Shown here piece after piece: positions 1-9,852 of a stretch of DNA of 64,000 nt. The DNA is from Undaria pinnatifida (taxonomy: Eukaryota > Sar > Phaeophyceae > Laminariales > Alariaceae). Below the pieces are notes generated by a model. It ran no database searches. It was not told where the DNA came from and worked only from the letters and a program-made list of their open reading frames with translations. Location: the NCBI GenBank assembly GCA_012845835.1, contig JABAKD010000018.1, forward strand, positions 7,123,222-7,187,221, in the 5' to 3' direction. Within the stretch, counting starts at the first letter, position 1, and each line of letters begins with the position of its first letter. The position numbers and the translations under genes are program-made.

Positions 1-195
1 ACAGCCATTCGGCTATGTCGTTGTACATACTACTGGCGAGGAGAAGTCAAAAGAGTCAGCGACCGAGTCACCGATCCAAGCCCGCACTAAAAAACTGTAT
101 GCTCTGCTATCGATAAAATAGCAGCAAGTCATCTCGCTTAAGTAAGTACTTGAACGACTTTTTGAACATTTTTATAGTTTCGTACTCACTCCTGT

Positions 196-462
196 CTAGG
201 AGCTCATGCCTTTAAGCTTTGCTGCTATGTCCGTCCGTTCTAGGCGTGTTTGACCCGGGATTTTGATGTCTTTGAGGAGGTTGTAGCGTGCCCTCCAAAA
301 ACAGATGCTTTGGGCGTCCCGGCAGTTAGATCTCGCGAACCCTAAGTACCTCCGGCTGTTATCCTGTCCCGAGCGAGATAATTCATGAAGGCGTTGGGCT
401 TCCAGTGCTTGTCCCCGATTGTTGACTGGAGTGCCATTCGGGTAGCTGTAGATGGAGCTCAT
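196..462 (-). CDS. Post-pol ORF of family A, copy in A1
   Basis: This is 88 residues starting MSSIYSYPNGTPVNNRG. It lies downstream of the pol stop in the element's own orientation. A2 carries the same ORF (MSSNNLYPNGTPVNNRG, 42429 onward), although there a one-base change shifts the frame near the end. A second frame that overlaps it (383-703, minus, starting MLSDFSITDKPR) is also open in both copies. No known domain was recognised. Copia elements normally end soon after RNase H, so this is either an accessory ORF or a long structured 3' region. Confidence 0.4.
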   Translation of the reverse strand: MSSIYSYPNGTPVNNRGQALEAQRLHELSRSGQDNSRRYLGFARSNCRDAQSICFWRARYNLLKDIKIPGQTRLERTDIAAKLKGMSS

Positions 463-894
463 TTGTATAGAAGGTAAAGAAAGGCTGAAGAAGCGCTTGA
501 CAGAGAGGGGGAGAAAGATTGTGATGCACTGGGCGCGTGATCCTTCTAGTGATCCTTCCCGTTCCTCGGTCTATTACAGTCTTGTAGCTATAATAAAATA
601 GGTCAATCGTTTGGTCGATACAATGCCTATTTGGTTGTGCGTAACGCGCTTCTCCGTCCTCGGTACATCGCGGTTTGTCGGTAATTGAAAAGTCCGATAG
701 CACACGGCGGAATCAAAAACAGGCTTATTATATTTGTTTTTCGACCTATGAAACGCCGCAATCTTGTATGGAACCCCATAAAGCAATGATTTTTTCGATC
801 ATGGAGGTTGCGTAAGATACTTTACGAGGCAGTTGCGATGGTCGAAGGCGATCTTGCGAGCCGGAGCTGTACTTGCACTTCAAGGTGTGAGAGC

Positions 895-1293
895 TTAGAA
901 GGAGTTCTCCGTGCTGAAGCCGTTGATCTTCGAGTAGAGGTCGCTGAGGGTTTGCATTCTTCCGCTTGTGGTGAGGCCATAGGTTGCGCGTAAGAGTTGA
1001 GTACCGAAATAGATACCGGACGGTTTATTTTGTCCATTCCGAGAGCCCTGCCTGGTGTACTGCGAAACATTATCGAACTGCTGTTTCGGGTATCCTTGGC
1101 GTTGTACGGCCAGATGACGCGCTCTTACTTGAGGAGTGGCCGAATCTGATGTTGGTATAACGGAAGGCGGCTCTTCGATGAAGGAGGATGCTTTTACCCT
1201 GCTGTGATGGTCTGTATACTTTGCCATGTACACGTATCCTAGCAGGTCAGCACTCACCAGTTTTGTATGTTCGCTGGAAAGGTTAGGCCGCAA
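895..1293 (-). pseudogene. Integrase fragment fused by deletion to the pol C-terminal tail (A1)
   Basis: A 132-residue frame. Its first part (SADLLGYVYMAKYTDHH) matches the start of the A2 integrase core. It then jumps to the integrase-RT linker (QVRARHLAVQRQ...). After a second jump it ends with LYSKINGFSTENSF, which in A2 lies after RNase H at about 41950-42000. In A2 the segment between the last two pieces is about 1.46 kb and contains all of RT and RNase H. The frame stays open across both deletions, probably by chance. Confidence 0.7.
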
Positions 1294-1506
1294 TATCTTA
1301 CGGTGTTCCTGTTGAGTGCTCTTAATGATCTTGCACGTATCACACGCCGATAAAGTGTCTGAAAAATTTGCCCCACATTATGGGATTATTTTTCACCTTG
1401 GCCATCACCTGCCCATTGGGATGATCCGAAACGGGTGTAGGCAGGGAAGCAGCTTTAGTAGCAGTCGAAGCATGAACAGCGAGGACGGTTTCCGGTTTTT
1501 AACGTT

Positions 1507-1935
1507 TTAGCCGGAAATGGTTGGGAACGCTGTCTCAGGTGTTCCGCTGGTAGCACCAGTGGTGAGGTCGAGATGATGCAGAGAAGAGCAGTGGCTGTCC
1601 TTGCGTAGGGGTACAGTAAATGCACCCATGTCCAGATACGAATTCGTGGCGATGAGCGTAGGGACTCCTCTGGTAGCTGCTGATCCCCCCGAAAATAGGT
1701 GCCTGCCTAGCCCTGGTACGACCGTGACGGGAAGCTGTACAGAGTGCTTAGAGCCTATATGGTCCAACACTTGAACGACCAAAACCCCTTGACCAACGCC
1801 ATAAAGGCGATGGTTTCCCGCTAAGTTTATTGTTACAGTAGGGTCCAGCTGTACGTAGTGGTTCATTTTATGTTCACTGTCGGGTAGAAGCTGATTGTTG
1901 ATGAAGTGGCTAGAAGCTCCGCTGTCCGCGGTCAT
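1507..1935 (-). pseudogene. Family A protease region (A1)
   Basis: The frame reads MTADSGASSHF near its start. D-S-G is the catalytic signature of the copia aspartic protease that cuts Gag-Pol. It is followed by about 130 residues that match the same region in A2 (38636-39304). An overlapping frame upstream (2225-1995) carries the Gag-protease linker. Immediately downstream (about 1500-1290, minus strand) there is faint similarity to the gag-pre-integrase segment of A2, but the frame is broken. Confidence 0.7.
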
Positions 1936-2206
1936 CGAGAACTCGACGGGCTGCGCGGCGATGTTGATCGAAGGTGCGGCGATGAAGTATTAACCTATAC
2001 CAACTCGAGGTGAGGATGGACAGGGAGGAGTCGCGAAGGACGTAGAAGTAGCTGCTGTAGTCGCAGCCGCAGTAGTGGATGAAGAATGTGTCCCTGGGAC
2101 GTAAGCTTCCATTTGCGTTGTTGAAGTTGGAGTTGTGGCGGTGTTGGCGTGAGCACTGTGGTGTTATTATACTGGCCATTTTGTTGACCAGGACGAGGGC
2201 GACGGG

Positions 2207-3324
2207 TTATGTTGTCGTCCTGCATTTGAGACCGACAGTCGCTATTATCGTGGCGATCGGTATTATGCAGGCTATACCACAGTATTTTTCGAGGTTTTGG
2301 GGGAGTTTTTCCCCCGACATCTTTCCCCTGCGTTTAAAGGAACTTTGGAATCGATGGTCTGGCGTTTTGCAGTGTGAACAGGTCACTACTGCTGAGGGTG
2401 TTGACGTGACTACCATAGCAGAGTCACGCCCCTTCGCTTTTCGCGAAGGCCCGTTTCGCATAGCTCTATTCGCGTACATATTACGCATTGTTATCACAGC
2501 TCGGTCGAGTGTGCAGTCATCATCTGCTTCGGCGTTATATTTTTTTTATTTGCAGGTAATCATCCGTGAGTCCTTCTAGCACTATGTCCAATATGCTGTC
2601 ATCGTTGAATACCTCTCCCATGTCCACCAATTTACCCCGTCAGATAGTACACTTCATTTATAAACACGTCTGGGTCTTGCCCATCCGTCATGACCAAATG
2701 CGATGGTTGTTGTTTGAGTATACGTCTACGTTGGCGGGTGGAATTTTGATATTTTCTAACTATACCATCCCAAGCAGCCTTTCCATTCGCAACTTCACCT
2801 CGTTTGGGCTTGAATTGTAGAAGAAAGCTGGCCGCAGCTCCCGATGTACTCAGGAACAAGAAGTCGAACAGAAGACGGTTGTCGCGGTGCCAGTGCTTGA
2901 TGTCTTCCAAATTCGAGATGTTGTCATCCGTGGCCCATAAAACTGATGTTGCGGCTGGGAGTGTAGAATATCCTGATGATGGTAGCAGATGCGCCGTGTC
3001 CACGGGAGTACTCCCCGCTTCCGGCTATACATTTCCTGCTGTGTCAGCCGGGGGTGTTTCCCCGGACTGAGTGTCCGTTTCGTCAGCGGCCTGGCTGCGA
3101 GTTACAGGTCGTGAAGGTCTACTTCTAGAAGATGGAGGAGGACTAACTAGTTCGGGCTCGGGGCAAGGACGCCCTTCCAGGATATCAGAGATCCCGGCAT
3201 GACGCATACTTATCACGGACTGAGCCGTGCGTTTCCATACGTCGAACTTAAGCCCATTTAATTTGCCGTTTAGAGCTCTAATGAGCTCGTCTACCGCATC
3301 ACCTGCTTTCGTGGACTCTCCCAT
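2207..3324 (-). pseudogene. Family A gag, broken (A1)
   Basis: The ATG at 3324 opens a frame starting MGESTK, and the same start is seen in copies A2 (37234) and the chimera (26685). Coding similarity continues through three frames: 3324-3025, 3003-2632 and 2497-2207. The last contains a damaged zinc-knuckle-like run CSHCKTPDH, as expected near the end of a copia Gag. Breaks between frames mean no full Gag can be made. Gag would form the cytoplasmic particle that carries the element RNA. The flanking order (LTR, CATCAG-rich leader, gag, protease) supports the assignment. Confidence 0.7.
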
Positions 3325-3488
3325 AGTGATGCTGATGATGATGCTGATGCTGATGCTGGTGCTGTAGCCGGCTTATTGAAGGTTTCTCTCAAACTTCCCG
3401 GTAAGATGCGACAAACTTCAATGAGATGTCGCTTGGTGCCGATCAATATTTTGTTCGAAGGTCGAAGGCTCATAACCCGTGAGAATCC

Positions 3489-3933
3489 TGTGAACACAAT
3501 GGTTGTGTGGAGGCTCTGTCTTCTATGCGAAGAGATGCAGAGGTGGCACCGAAGTGTCTGATAAGATCACTGGTGATAAAAAAGAAAAGGGATAGTTTGG
3601 AAAGGGCGCTTGAGGCCAAGGAGAAAATATGAAGAAGAAGAGAAAGAAGAAGAAGAACAAGAAGGAGGGAAATTAGGGAGAGTAGGGAGAGAAGGGAGAG
3701 TGATCATGGCGGGTTGCAATACCACTTGATCATCACGGAACAATGCCCGTAGTCCGGTAGAATATCGGGAAAACGGGACAACCTTAACATATTATAATCT
3801 ACGTTTACATATATATATATATTCCACCGAAGATTTAACGTAAGATTCAACGTAAGATTCAACTGCATATCTTAATTGTGCGAATAGACTGCGCATTATT
3901 TTAGATCGGAATCCAAGGTTCATACTCTCAACA
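3489..3933 (-). repeat. 5' LTR of A1
   Basis: About 445 bp. On the minus strand it begins TGTTGAGAG and ends TTCACA, giving TG...CA ends. The same sequence recurs at 26077-26505, 36648-37057 and, truncated, at 43831-43986. It includes the stretch GGGCATTGTTCCGTGATGA shared by the three longer copies. The end next to the internal region was set by alignment to the other copies and by the primer-site-like GGTTATGAGCC a few bases further in, so it may be off by about 10 bp. Confidence 0.75.
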
Positions 3934-4169
3934 TCGTACCGGCACATGCTTGAATACATATATCGGTAGTACCGGCGGTATATACCGCCGGCAAGGTACC
4001 GACGCATATTTGCGCTTAGGTACACAAACTGGACATAAATTGGCGGTACAGGTACAGAGCACATTCGGTATCGGCCGGATGTACCAGCTGAGGTATACAA
4101 ATGAATTATATTTGTAATTGGTTCTAATGTTTTCAATATTTTTCTCACATTTGATCTTTGTCTTGATAT

Positions 4170-4506
4170 GCTGCTCAAAAAGTAAGGTACCCTTTGGATT
4201 ACCAGCAGGACGCCCTCTTCTCGTCGATCGTTTCGACGTGCACGCCAATCCAGTACATAAACGAAGCTTCACGCGCCCCTTCCCTCCGAAAACCGGCCGG
4301 CACCGGGAAACCATCGACGGCTTTGATCGTCGCAATTCGTACGCGTCTCTCGTACGAGCAAGTTGTAAGCAAGAGCAAGCAAAATCACCGGCACGGCTTT
4401 CTTTTTCTCGTCCACGTCGATAACTTCTGCCGCCGGCGCTGGTGTGTGTGGGAGCTGGCGAAGATGACTCGCCACTAGAAGCGGTGGCATCACTGCTGGA
4501 GGCCAC
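4170..4506 (-). CDS. Exon-like hypothetical reading frame
   Basis: From an ATG at 4506 the minus strand reads a Ser/Thr/Ala-rich start (MASSSDATASSGESSSPAPT), followed by a basic stretch. The frame stays open past 4170, but the AT-rich downstream part (to 3928) does not look like protein and overlaps the region next to the A1 LTR. Composition is the only support; I recognise no family. An overlapping frame on the same strand also reads plausibly. It may be a first exon, a gene fragment, or chance. Confidence 0.2.
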
Positions 4507-4660
4507 CTCATTCTGGGAAGTCGCGCCCTTGCTCGTGCGTGCTCAGAGTCTCGGTATACCGAGCGTACTTGGAGGTGCTTGAGGACCAGGGTGTGTGTGG
4601 CTTGGAGTGCTGCCTGGAACCAGATCTCTAAGGAAGGGATGACGTCACAATGTGGTGGAA

Positions 4661-5135
4661 CCGGGTTGATATCGTGCCAAACGTACCGAAGTGTTCGGTA
4701 CCGGGTTGGCGTTGTGCCTATTCTACCGAAGTGTCTGGTATCGGCTCCGGTACACACGTGCATACCGGTACCGCCGGTACCGGGATTGATGTCGTACCGA
4801 ACTTACCGAAGTGTCCAGTACCGGTATTGACGTCGTGCAAAACCTACCGAAGTGTCCGGTATCTGTATTGATGTCGTACCGAACTTACCGAAGTTTCTGG
4901 TACCGGTATTGATAGTGTACCGAACTTACCGAAATGTACGGTACCGGTATTGACGTCGTACTGAATTTACCAAAGTTTACGGTACCGGTATTGATGTTGT
5001 ACCGAAGTTACCGCCGGTTGCGGTATCGGTATTGATGTCGTACCGAACTTACCGAAGTTTCTGGTACTGGTATTGACGCCGTACCGAACTTGCTAAAGTA
5101 TCCGGTACCGGTAATAACCAGCGGTATATACCGCC
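4661..5135. repeat. Minisatellite of roughly 55-60 bp units
   Basis: Imperfect tandem copies built from GGTACCGGTATTGA, CGTCGTACCGAACTTACC and GAAGTGTCCGGTACC. Units vary by small indels. GGTACCGGTACC-type cores are self-complementary, so each unit can fold. Similar GTACCGG sequence tails into 3950-4090 and 5135-5160. Confidence 0.8.
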
Positions 5136-5224
5136 GGTACGCCTCGGTACGTACCGTACCGAACACACCCTTGAAATAGTCCAATAGACATGTGCAACCA
5201 TGTATCACCATGACGATTATTTTA

Positions 5225-5530
5225 AGGTTGCTACGTATACCGTGGTTGGACTAAAAATGCCAGATATGATTGGTACCAGGTAGGTGTTATTTTGATGCTA
5301 TCTATAGGAGTACGTAGTGCTTTCTAGTTATCGCCTAAAATAATACGAGTACTACGTTACTTCGTTAGGCATATGTAGAGGCATATGTCACTTCGCCTAG
5401 CACAGGTTAGGAAGCGATCATGCAGACGGTGCGCACGAAAATCCTGCATGCTATTAAAAGCATGATATTTTAGTAGTGTGGTCTACTGCAATTTAACATA
5501 TCTGCCTGTAATTCCGTTTCACATTGCATT
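5225..5530 (+). repeat. Dispersed repeat R2, copy 1
   Basis: It contains ATGCTATCTATAGGAGTACG, TAGTGCTTTCTAG and GCGATCATGCAGACGGTGCG. The same sequence is present at 59820-59890 continued at 60808-60990 (interrupted by an inserted element), and its first part at about 58670-58760. It is therefore a useful empty-site reference. Confidence 0.7.
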
Positions 5531-5544
5531 ATTATAGTAATTAA

Positions 5545-6965
5545 AGTACACTCCAGCTCTGAGATCGAATATTTTGTCGAAACTCATCTTTGCAAGCTGT
5601 GTGTGATGCTCCGATCGCGCGTATTAAGGGTTGTGTGTCCTCATTAAGGATATGGGTCGGCGACTCCCCTTGCAACTACAGTGTAGCTACCAGGGTCAAC
5701 AGGGTGATGTTAGGCAGTCTGTGCGCGGAAACTATAAAACCCGTTTCTGAGGGGGACAAAATCTGACAGCTGTGGAGGGAAATGTACAGGTCGGCGACTC
5801 CCCTTGCAACTACAGTGTAGCCATCAGGGTCAACAGGGTGACTGTTAGGCAGTCTGTGCGCGGAAACTATAAACCCCGTCTCTGAGGGGTATAAAATCTG
5901 ACAGCTGTGGAAGGAAATGCATCCGTTTATCATGTGAATCCTGTAAGTCGCATAACCGGTGAGGGGAGGGCGAAGTGTTTAAGGACGTGGGGGCCTGATT
6001 TTGATTTAAAGGGGGGCGGGAGAGGGGGAAAGGGGGGGAGGGACAGGTGGGGCAGCTAAGTTTGTGCGTGGAAACTATAAATCCTTCTTGTGGGGGAGGG
6101 GGGGGGAAATGTGGCCGGGGGGGGGGGGGGGGGGGTGGAGGGCTTGAGGTCGCATAGATGTAGGGGTTTGCTATACGCGTGGTGCTAGGTCTAGGCGATG
6201 GTCCGGGTGGTGGGGAAGGAGGGGGCGTTGGGGGCGGGGGTGGGTGGGAATTGCAGCGGCGGCATGGGCGGCTCTAAAATGATAATGAGGTGATATCCAG
6301 GGCGTGGATTGTTTATTACTCTGGCGGATTTCGATATTAGGTTGGGCATTTGAGCAAGAGAGAGCGAGGAAAAAAAAAGGGGGGGGGGGGGGGGCGGGCG
6401 CAAAGGGTTTTCAAGAGGTTTAGGTTACATATAATATTAAAATACACTCCAGCTATGAAATCAACGATTTGGTGGACACGGATCTTCGCAACATTGTGTA
6501 TGATCCTCCGATCGCGCGTATTAATAATATATGTAGGGACTTGCTATACGCGCGATGCTGTGTCTAGGCGATCGTGCGGGGTGTGGGGAAGGAGGGGGCG
6601 TTGGAGGGGGGGAGGGGGGATGAAAGAAAGTTACGTCATAGATGGCTAGAAAGATAATGACGTGATATCAATTGCTTAGAAGTGTTCAATACTCTGGCCG
6701 ATTTCGATTGTAAGTGGGGCGTTTGAACGAACTGGGCGGGGAACAAAAGGGGGGGGGAGGAGGGCGGAGATGAGTTGGAGCTACGGCACGGATGGCTAGA
6801 AGGGTAATGAGATGATGTCAGCTGGCTGGTAGTGTTCACTACTCTAGTAGATTTTGAAATTAGGTGGGGCGTTTGAACAAGAGGGGTCGGGGGGGGGGGG
6901 CAAGGGAGCATTTCAATATGTGCACGGAAACTATAAACCCTTGAAGGGGACGAATCTGACGGTTG
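5545..6965 (+). repeat. R1 repeat block 1, G-rich
   Basis: It begins with the conserved R1 end CTCCAGCTCTGAGATCGAA, then TCCGATCGCGCGTATTA and a GACTCCCCTTGCAACTACAG segment. That last segment is tandemly duplicated with a period of 134 bp (5655-5788 and 5789-5922). After it come degenerate units containing GGAAACTATAAA, AATCTGACGG and long G tracts, including a run of 21 G ending at 6137. Related blocks lie at 45320-46490 (+), 55950-57341 (-), 57381-58130 (+) and 58850-59800 (-). No coding capacity is credible here. Confidence 0.75.
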
Positions 6966-7189
6966 TAGCAAGAAGACACCCCTTTATATCACCCGCCTGG
7001 TAATGTTTATTATTGTAGACGGTTTGGTGTTACATGTAGTATGCAACCCAGTTCTTAGATGTAGTAAACAACGTGTTAAAAGCTTCATAATTTGGTATTG
7101 TACATGGATCGAAAGATTGTAGATACCGTTATTTTCTGACATCGCTAGTTATAAGAAAGAGATACATGTACGATTACACCTCCCGAGTT

Positions 7190-7450
7190 TGCCATGAGGT
7201 CGAAGATGCTGTGGTCCTGTAGATGTCGCGTCCATGTCTGATGCTCGTGATAGTGGTGCTCATGAAAGCATGCCCTATCATGTAGTGGATGATCGCTGAG
7301 TGATATTCCTTTCCTATATGTCAAGCTACACTGTAGTTCCAAGGAGAGTCATCGACCTTAATTCTTAATGAAAACAAACACCCCGTAATACACGCGATGG
7401 GAGTACCACACACAGCTTGCACAGACGGGGTTAGAAAAAATTCGATCTAA
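7190..7450. repeat. Left flank of the D repeat (D1) with an R1 remnant
   Basis: GATGCTGTGGTCCTGTAGAT through CAAGCTACACTGTAGTTCC matches 61025-61160. The following R1-type piece (CCCGTAATACACGCGATGGG) matches 61187-61265. This shows that the D duplication starts upstream of the TIR element and that the element was inserted into D1 only. Confidence 0.7.
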
Positions 7451-8277
7451 GGCCATTTATTATACAGTCGGATTCCGCCAGTCGAAAACGGCCTTTTTGG
7501 ACTGGACTTTTTTTTGACTGGCTTCTTCTGGTCCTTCTTCAAATGGGCAGTCGAACCGATTTTATAGTTTTTGTGCTTTTCCTAGAGGCGCTTGGTGTGA
7601 GGGAGTACTGCTGTATGGCACTCGAAAATCGGTTGGCAGCTCTGTGCTTCGCGCGTTCTTCCCGAGCAACGCGTGCTTCACAAGCCACGGACCTTCGTCC
7701 CAGCGGGTTGGTGTCGTTGGGCTTAGCCGAAAGCCGCCAAAGCTACGTTCGTGGTGTTGCACTTAGCTAAGAGCCGGCAAAGCTACAGCAGGCGAAGCCG
7801 ATGTTGGCATAATGGCATGGATACCGCGCGCTACTGCTGTCGTGTGATACACGCTGCTGGCGAGCGGAGCTAGGAGTGCGCCACCCTGACTTGCGGCGAG
7901 AAGCAACAGCAGTGACAGCCAAGGCATCGTCGGCGCTGTTGTATGATACTGCTGTGTGGTGCCTGGTATGGGTGTGTGGTACCTGGTATGGGTGTGTGGT
8001 ACCTGGTATTGGTGTGCGTTTTGTGGTGGGATGAGCGATGCGATTGGTTCTAAAAACAGGTGTAGAACTTTTTTCGACTGAGCTTTTCGACTGCCAGATC
8101 CAGTCGAAAAAGTCAACTTTCTCGACTGGATCCCCCAGTCAGAAAACTCAGTCAAAAAAAATTGCGTCGACAAAGCCCTTTTTCGACTGTGTAAGAAAGC
8201 TCGACTTGGGCTTCAGTCGAAAACGGGTCGAAAACGGCCGTTTTCGACCGACAAATCCGACTGTATAAGAAATGGCC
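7451..8277. mobile_element. Non-autonomous TIR DNA element
   Basis: The left end reads GGCCATTTATTATACAGTCG and the right end is its near-perfect inverse (GGCCATTTCTTATACAGTCG on the minus strand). The inverted similarity continues through CGGATT to GTCGAAAACGG. The same locus in D2 (near 61245-61260) lacks the element. Many internal GTCGAAAA and CAGTCGAAAA motifs occur in both orientations. A short triplicated GGTATGGGTGTGTGGTACCT unit lies at about 7960-8015. A second reading puts the ends at 7465 and 8263, flanked by TA on both sides, as for Tc1/mariner or pogo elements. No transposase is visible. Confidence 0.65.
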
Positions 8278-8304
8278 GAACAGCTGGAGTGTATTTATAT
8301 ATTA

Positions 8305-8679
8305 TCATTTCACTTGCCGTCTATCTGACAATGTAGAGTGAGTGTCAAAAAACCATAAGCATGATGAAAGAACACATACATCCAAATGAAAGCGTGAAAC
8401 GATGTTTCCGACAACCAAAACTACGAATACTAGATGTAACCTCCCTGTTATCTTGGCCCTGCCCCCTCCAGCCGCAAGGGCCAAGTCCTCCCCCTCACAC
8501 ACTTCCGAAGAGGAATCGAACGACAACCCGCTGTCCACATAATGAATGGCTAGTTTGTAACTGCTGCGCGTATTTTTCAACGCGCAGAAGGCTGTTCGGT
8601 TTTGCTGCCTGACGCTATCGATCGTGGTCAGGAAAGAGTCCCCGCCGTCTCGCTCTCTCTGTGGCCCTGCCCTCTTCAT
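8305..8679 (-). pseudogene. Dispersed gene-like fragment, 124-residue frame
   Basis: The minus strand reads MKRAGPQRERDGGDSF and later YVDSGLSFDSSSEVCEGEDL. A second copy of the latter part, in the same orientation, is readable at about 19985-20070 (DGLLFDASSEAHGEG), but broken. The segment is an insertion of about 400 bp relative to D2, where AGTGTATTT...TATCCCGCC runs directly into the D sequence. A TATCA sequence near each end could be a target duplication. No family was recognised. It may be a captured exon or a small retroposed element. Confidence 0.35.
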
Positions 8680-9236
8680 CCCCTACCCCAAAACTTATAT
8701 ATTTATAATTTATCACATATGTCAACGCAACCGCTTTCTTGAAAATGAAAAATAAAGACCAATATTTGTTGTCATCACCGCAGAGCTCGAGACACCTACC
8801 TGGTATAACATTTCCTCGATAACTAGTTTTTTGTCTTTTTTTGTTTTCGGCGAAGAATCTGAGTAAATATCATGTTTGGAGCGATATTAATGGAAGCGCA
8901 CATACATGTGTACGTGAATAACAAATACTAATATTTACGTCCCTGAGGCCGCGATTTCGCAAATAACGATTCGGTTTCGCACGCTTCAAACATGTTTTTG
9001 AACGCGTGTCCCGCCGTTCCGGTATACATCTAGTCTAGGCTGGGTGCTGCAGTGTGCTGTTTTTCCGCAAAACTCCTGCTCATCATGCGCTTCGCTCGCT
9101 TTTGCCCTTCTTTTTTTTTTTCTTGATCAAGCCACCACCAACTTGCATTTAAAAAACATGGTAAAAAACGACGAATGTTTTACCTCTAGACGTAGTCTAT
9201 AGACTATATAGTAGCCGGTCGCCTCGTTGTTGTACG

Positions 9237-9290
9237 TAGTGGTTACCCTCGAATACTAGCACTAGCGCGTTGGTCCTTGAGTTCGATTCC
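9237..9290 (+). promoter_or_regulatory. tRNA-like internal pol III boxes (D1)
   Basis: TAGTGGTTACC resembles an A box, and GAGTTCGATTCC (9279-9290) fits the B box well, about 40 bp apart, the spacing of tRNA genes and tRNA-derived SINEs. D2 keeps both (61790-61838). The T-arm pairs poorly and no acceptor stem is obvious, so this is a tRNA-derived relic rather than a working tRNA. Confidence 0.5.
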
Positions 9291-9505
9291 CACCGTGTTG
9301 AGATTTGACTCTAGTATTTGAAAAAATGCAAAAAGACAACGCAGAGGATCAGCCGCTGAGAGCGCCTAGCAGCGTGGGTAGGTACAATTCGACGCGAGAT
9401 GACGAGGGAAGAGAAATCTGAAACATTTCGCGCTCAAAATGAAGGCACGTACCGTAGTGGGGAGAGGGGAGGAGAGCCCGCTATGGTAGCATGCGAAACT
9501 CCCGC

Positions 9506-9829
9506 TTAAAATGTCGAAAAGGCGTGCCATTTACAAACTCCAGAATTTTTTAACTTGGTGTATTCCTCTCCTGTGTCTATCCGGTCAAAGTGCCTCGTCA
9601 GGAGGCGCAAGAGGAATGCTTCACATTCAGATACTCTCCGATCCATGGCTCGCGACACCTGTCCAAACAAATAATCGATGAAGGTCGCCATACGGGCGGT
9701 CGTGGGCTTGTCAGGTATCATAGCACGTATGGACGCTTTATGGAGTGGGAGGTCCAAACCGGTTATCCACGTGGGGGAACGTAAGCCCTTCGTACAACGG
9801 TCATCGTAGCGCATGATAATGTTCGACAT
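9506..9829 (-). CDS. D-repeat ORF, C-terminal part (D1)
   Basis: A 107-residue frame containing YDDRCTKGLRSPTWITGLDL and PDKPTTARMATFIDYLFGQV. It matches the D2 frame 62105-62695 across this whole part (there HDDRCTKSLRSPTRVTGLNH). Replacements are often conservative, which suggests that this frame was once under selection. Compared with D2, the N-terminal part has been separated by a shift and continues in 9853-10137. No known family was recognised. It may be a structural or DNA-handling protein of the D element. Confidence 0.5.
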   Translation of the reverse strand: MSNIIMRYDDRCTKGLRSPTWITGLDLPLHKASIRAMIPDKPTTARMATFIDYLFGQVSRAMDRRVSECEAFLLRLLTRHFDRIDTGEEYTKLKNSGVCKWHAFSTF

Positions 9830-9852
9830 AATTGCACATTTAAACGCGCGTC

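Larger units (their letters stand above)
1..3933 (-). mobile_element. Copia-type LTR retrotransposon, family A copy A1, internally deleted and cut by the window edge
   Basis: Read on the minus strand, this holds a 5' LTR (3933 down to 3489), a leader, gag (from the ATG at 3324), a protease region, a fragment of integrase and a post-pol region that reaches the window edge. It matches the plus-strand copy A2 (36648-43986) segment by segment. Relative to A2 it lacks most of the integrase core and the entire reverse transcriptase and RNase H: the reading jumps from an integrase start and a linker (895-1293) directly to the pol C-terminal tail. Frameshifts and stops also break gag. The order of protease, integrase, then RT in A2 is the copia order. 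The 3' LTR would lie outside the window. It is non-autonomous and dead as an enzyme source. Confidence 0.85.

Noticed and set aside
9237-9310. A working tRNA gene
   Set aside because: The B box is good but the T-arm stem has mismatches and no acceptor stem pairs, so it was kept only as a pol III relic.
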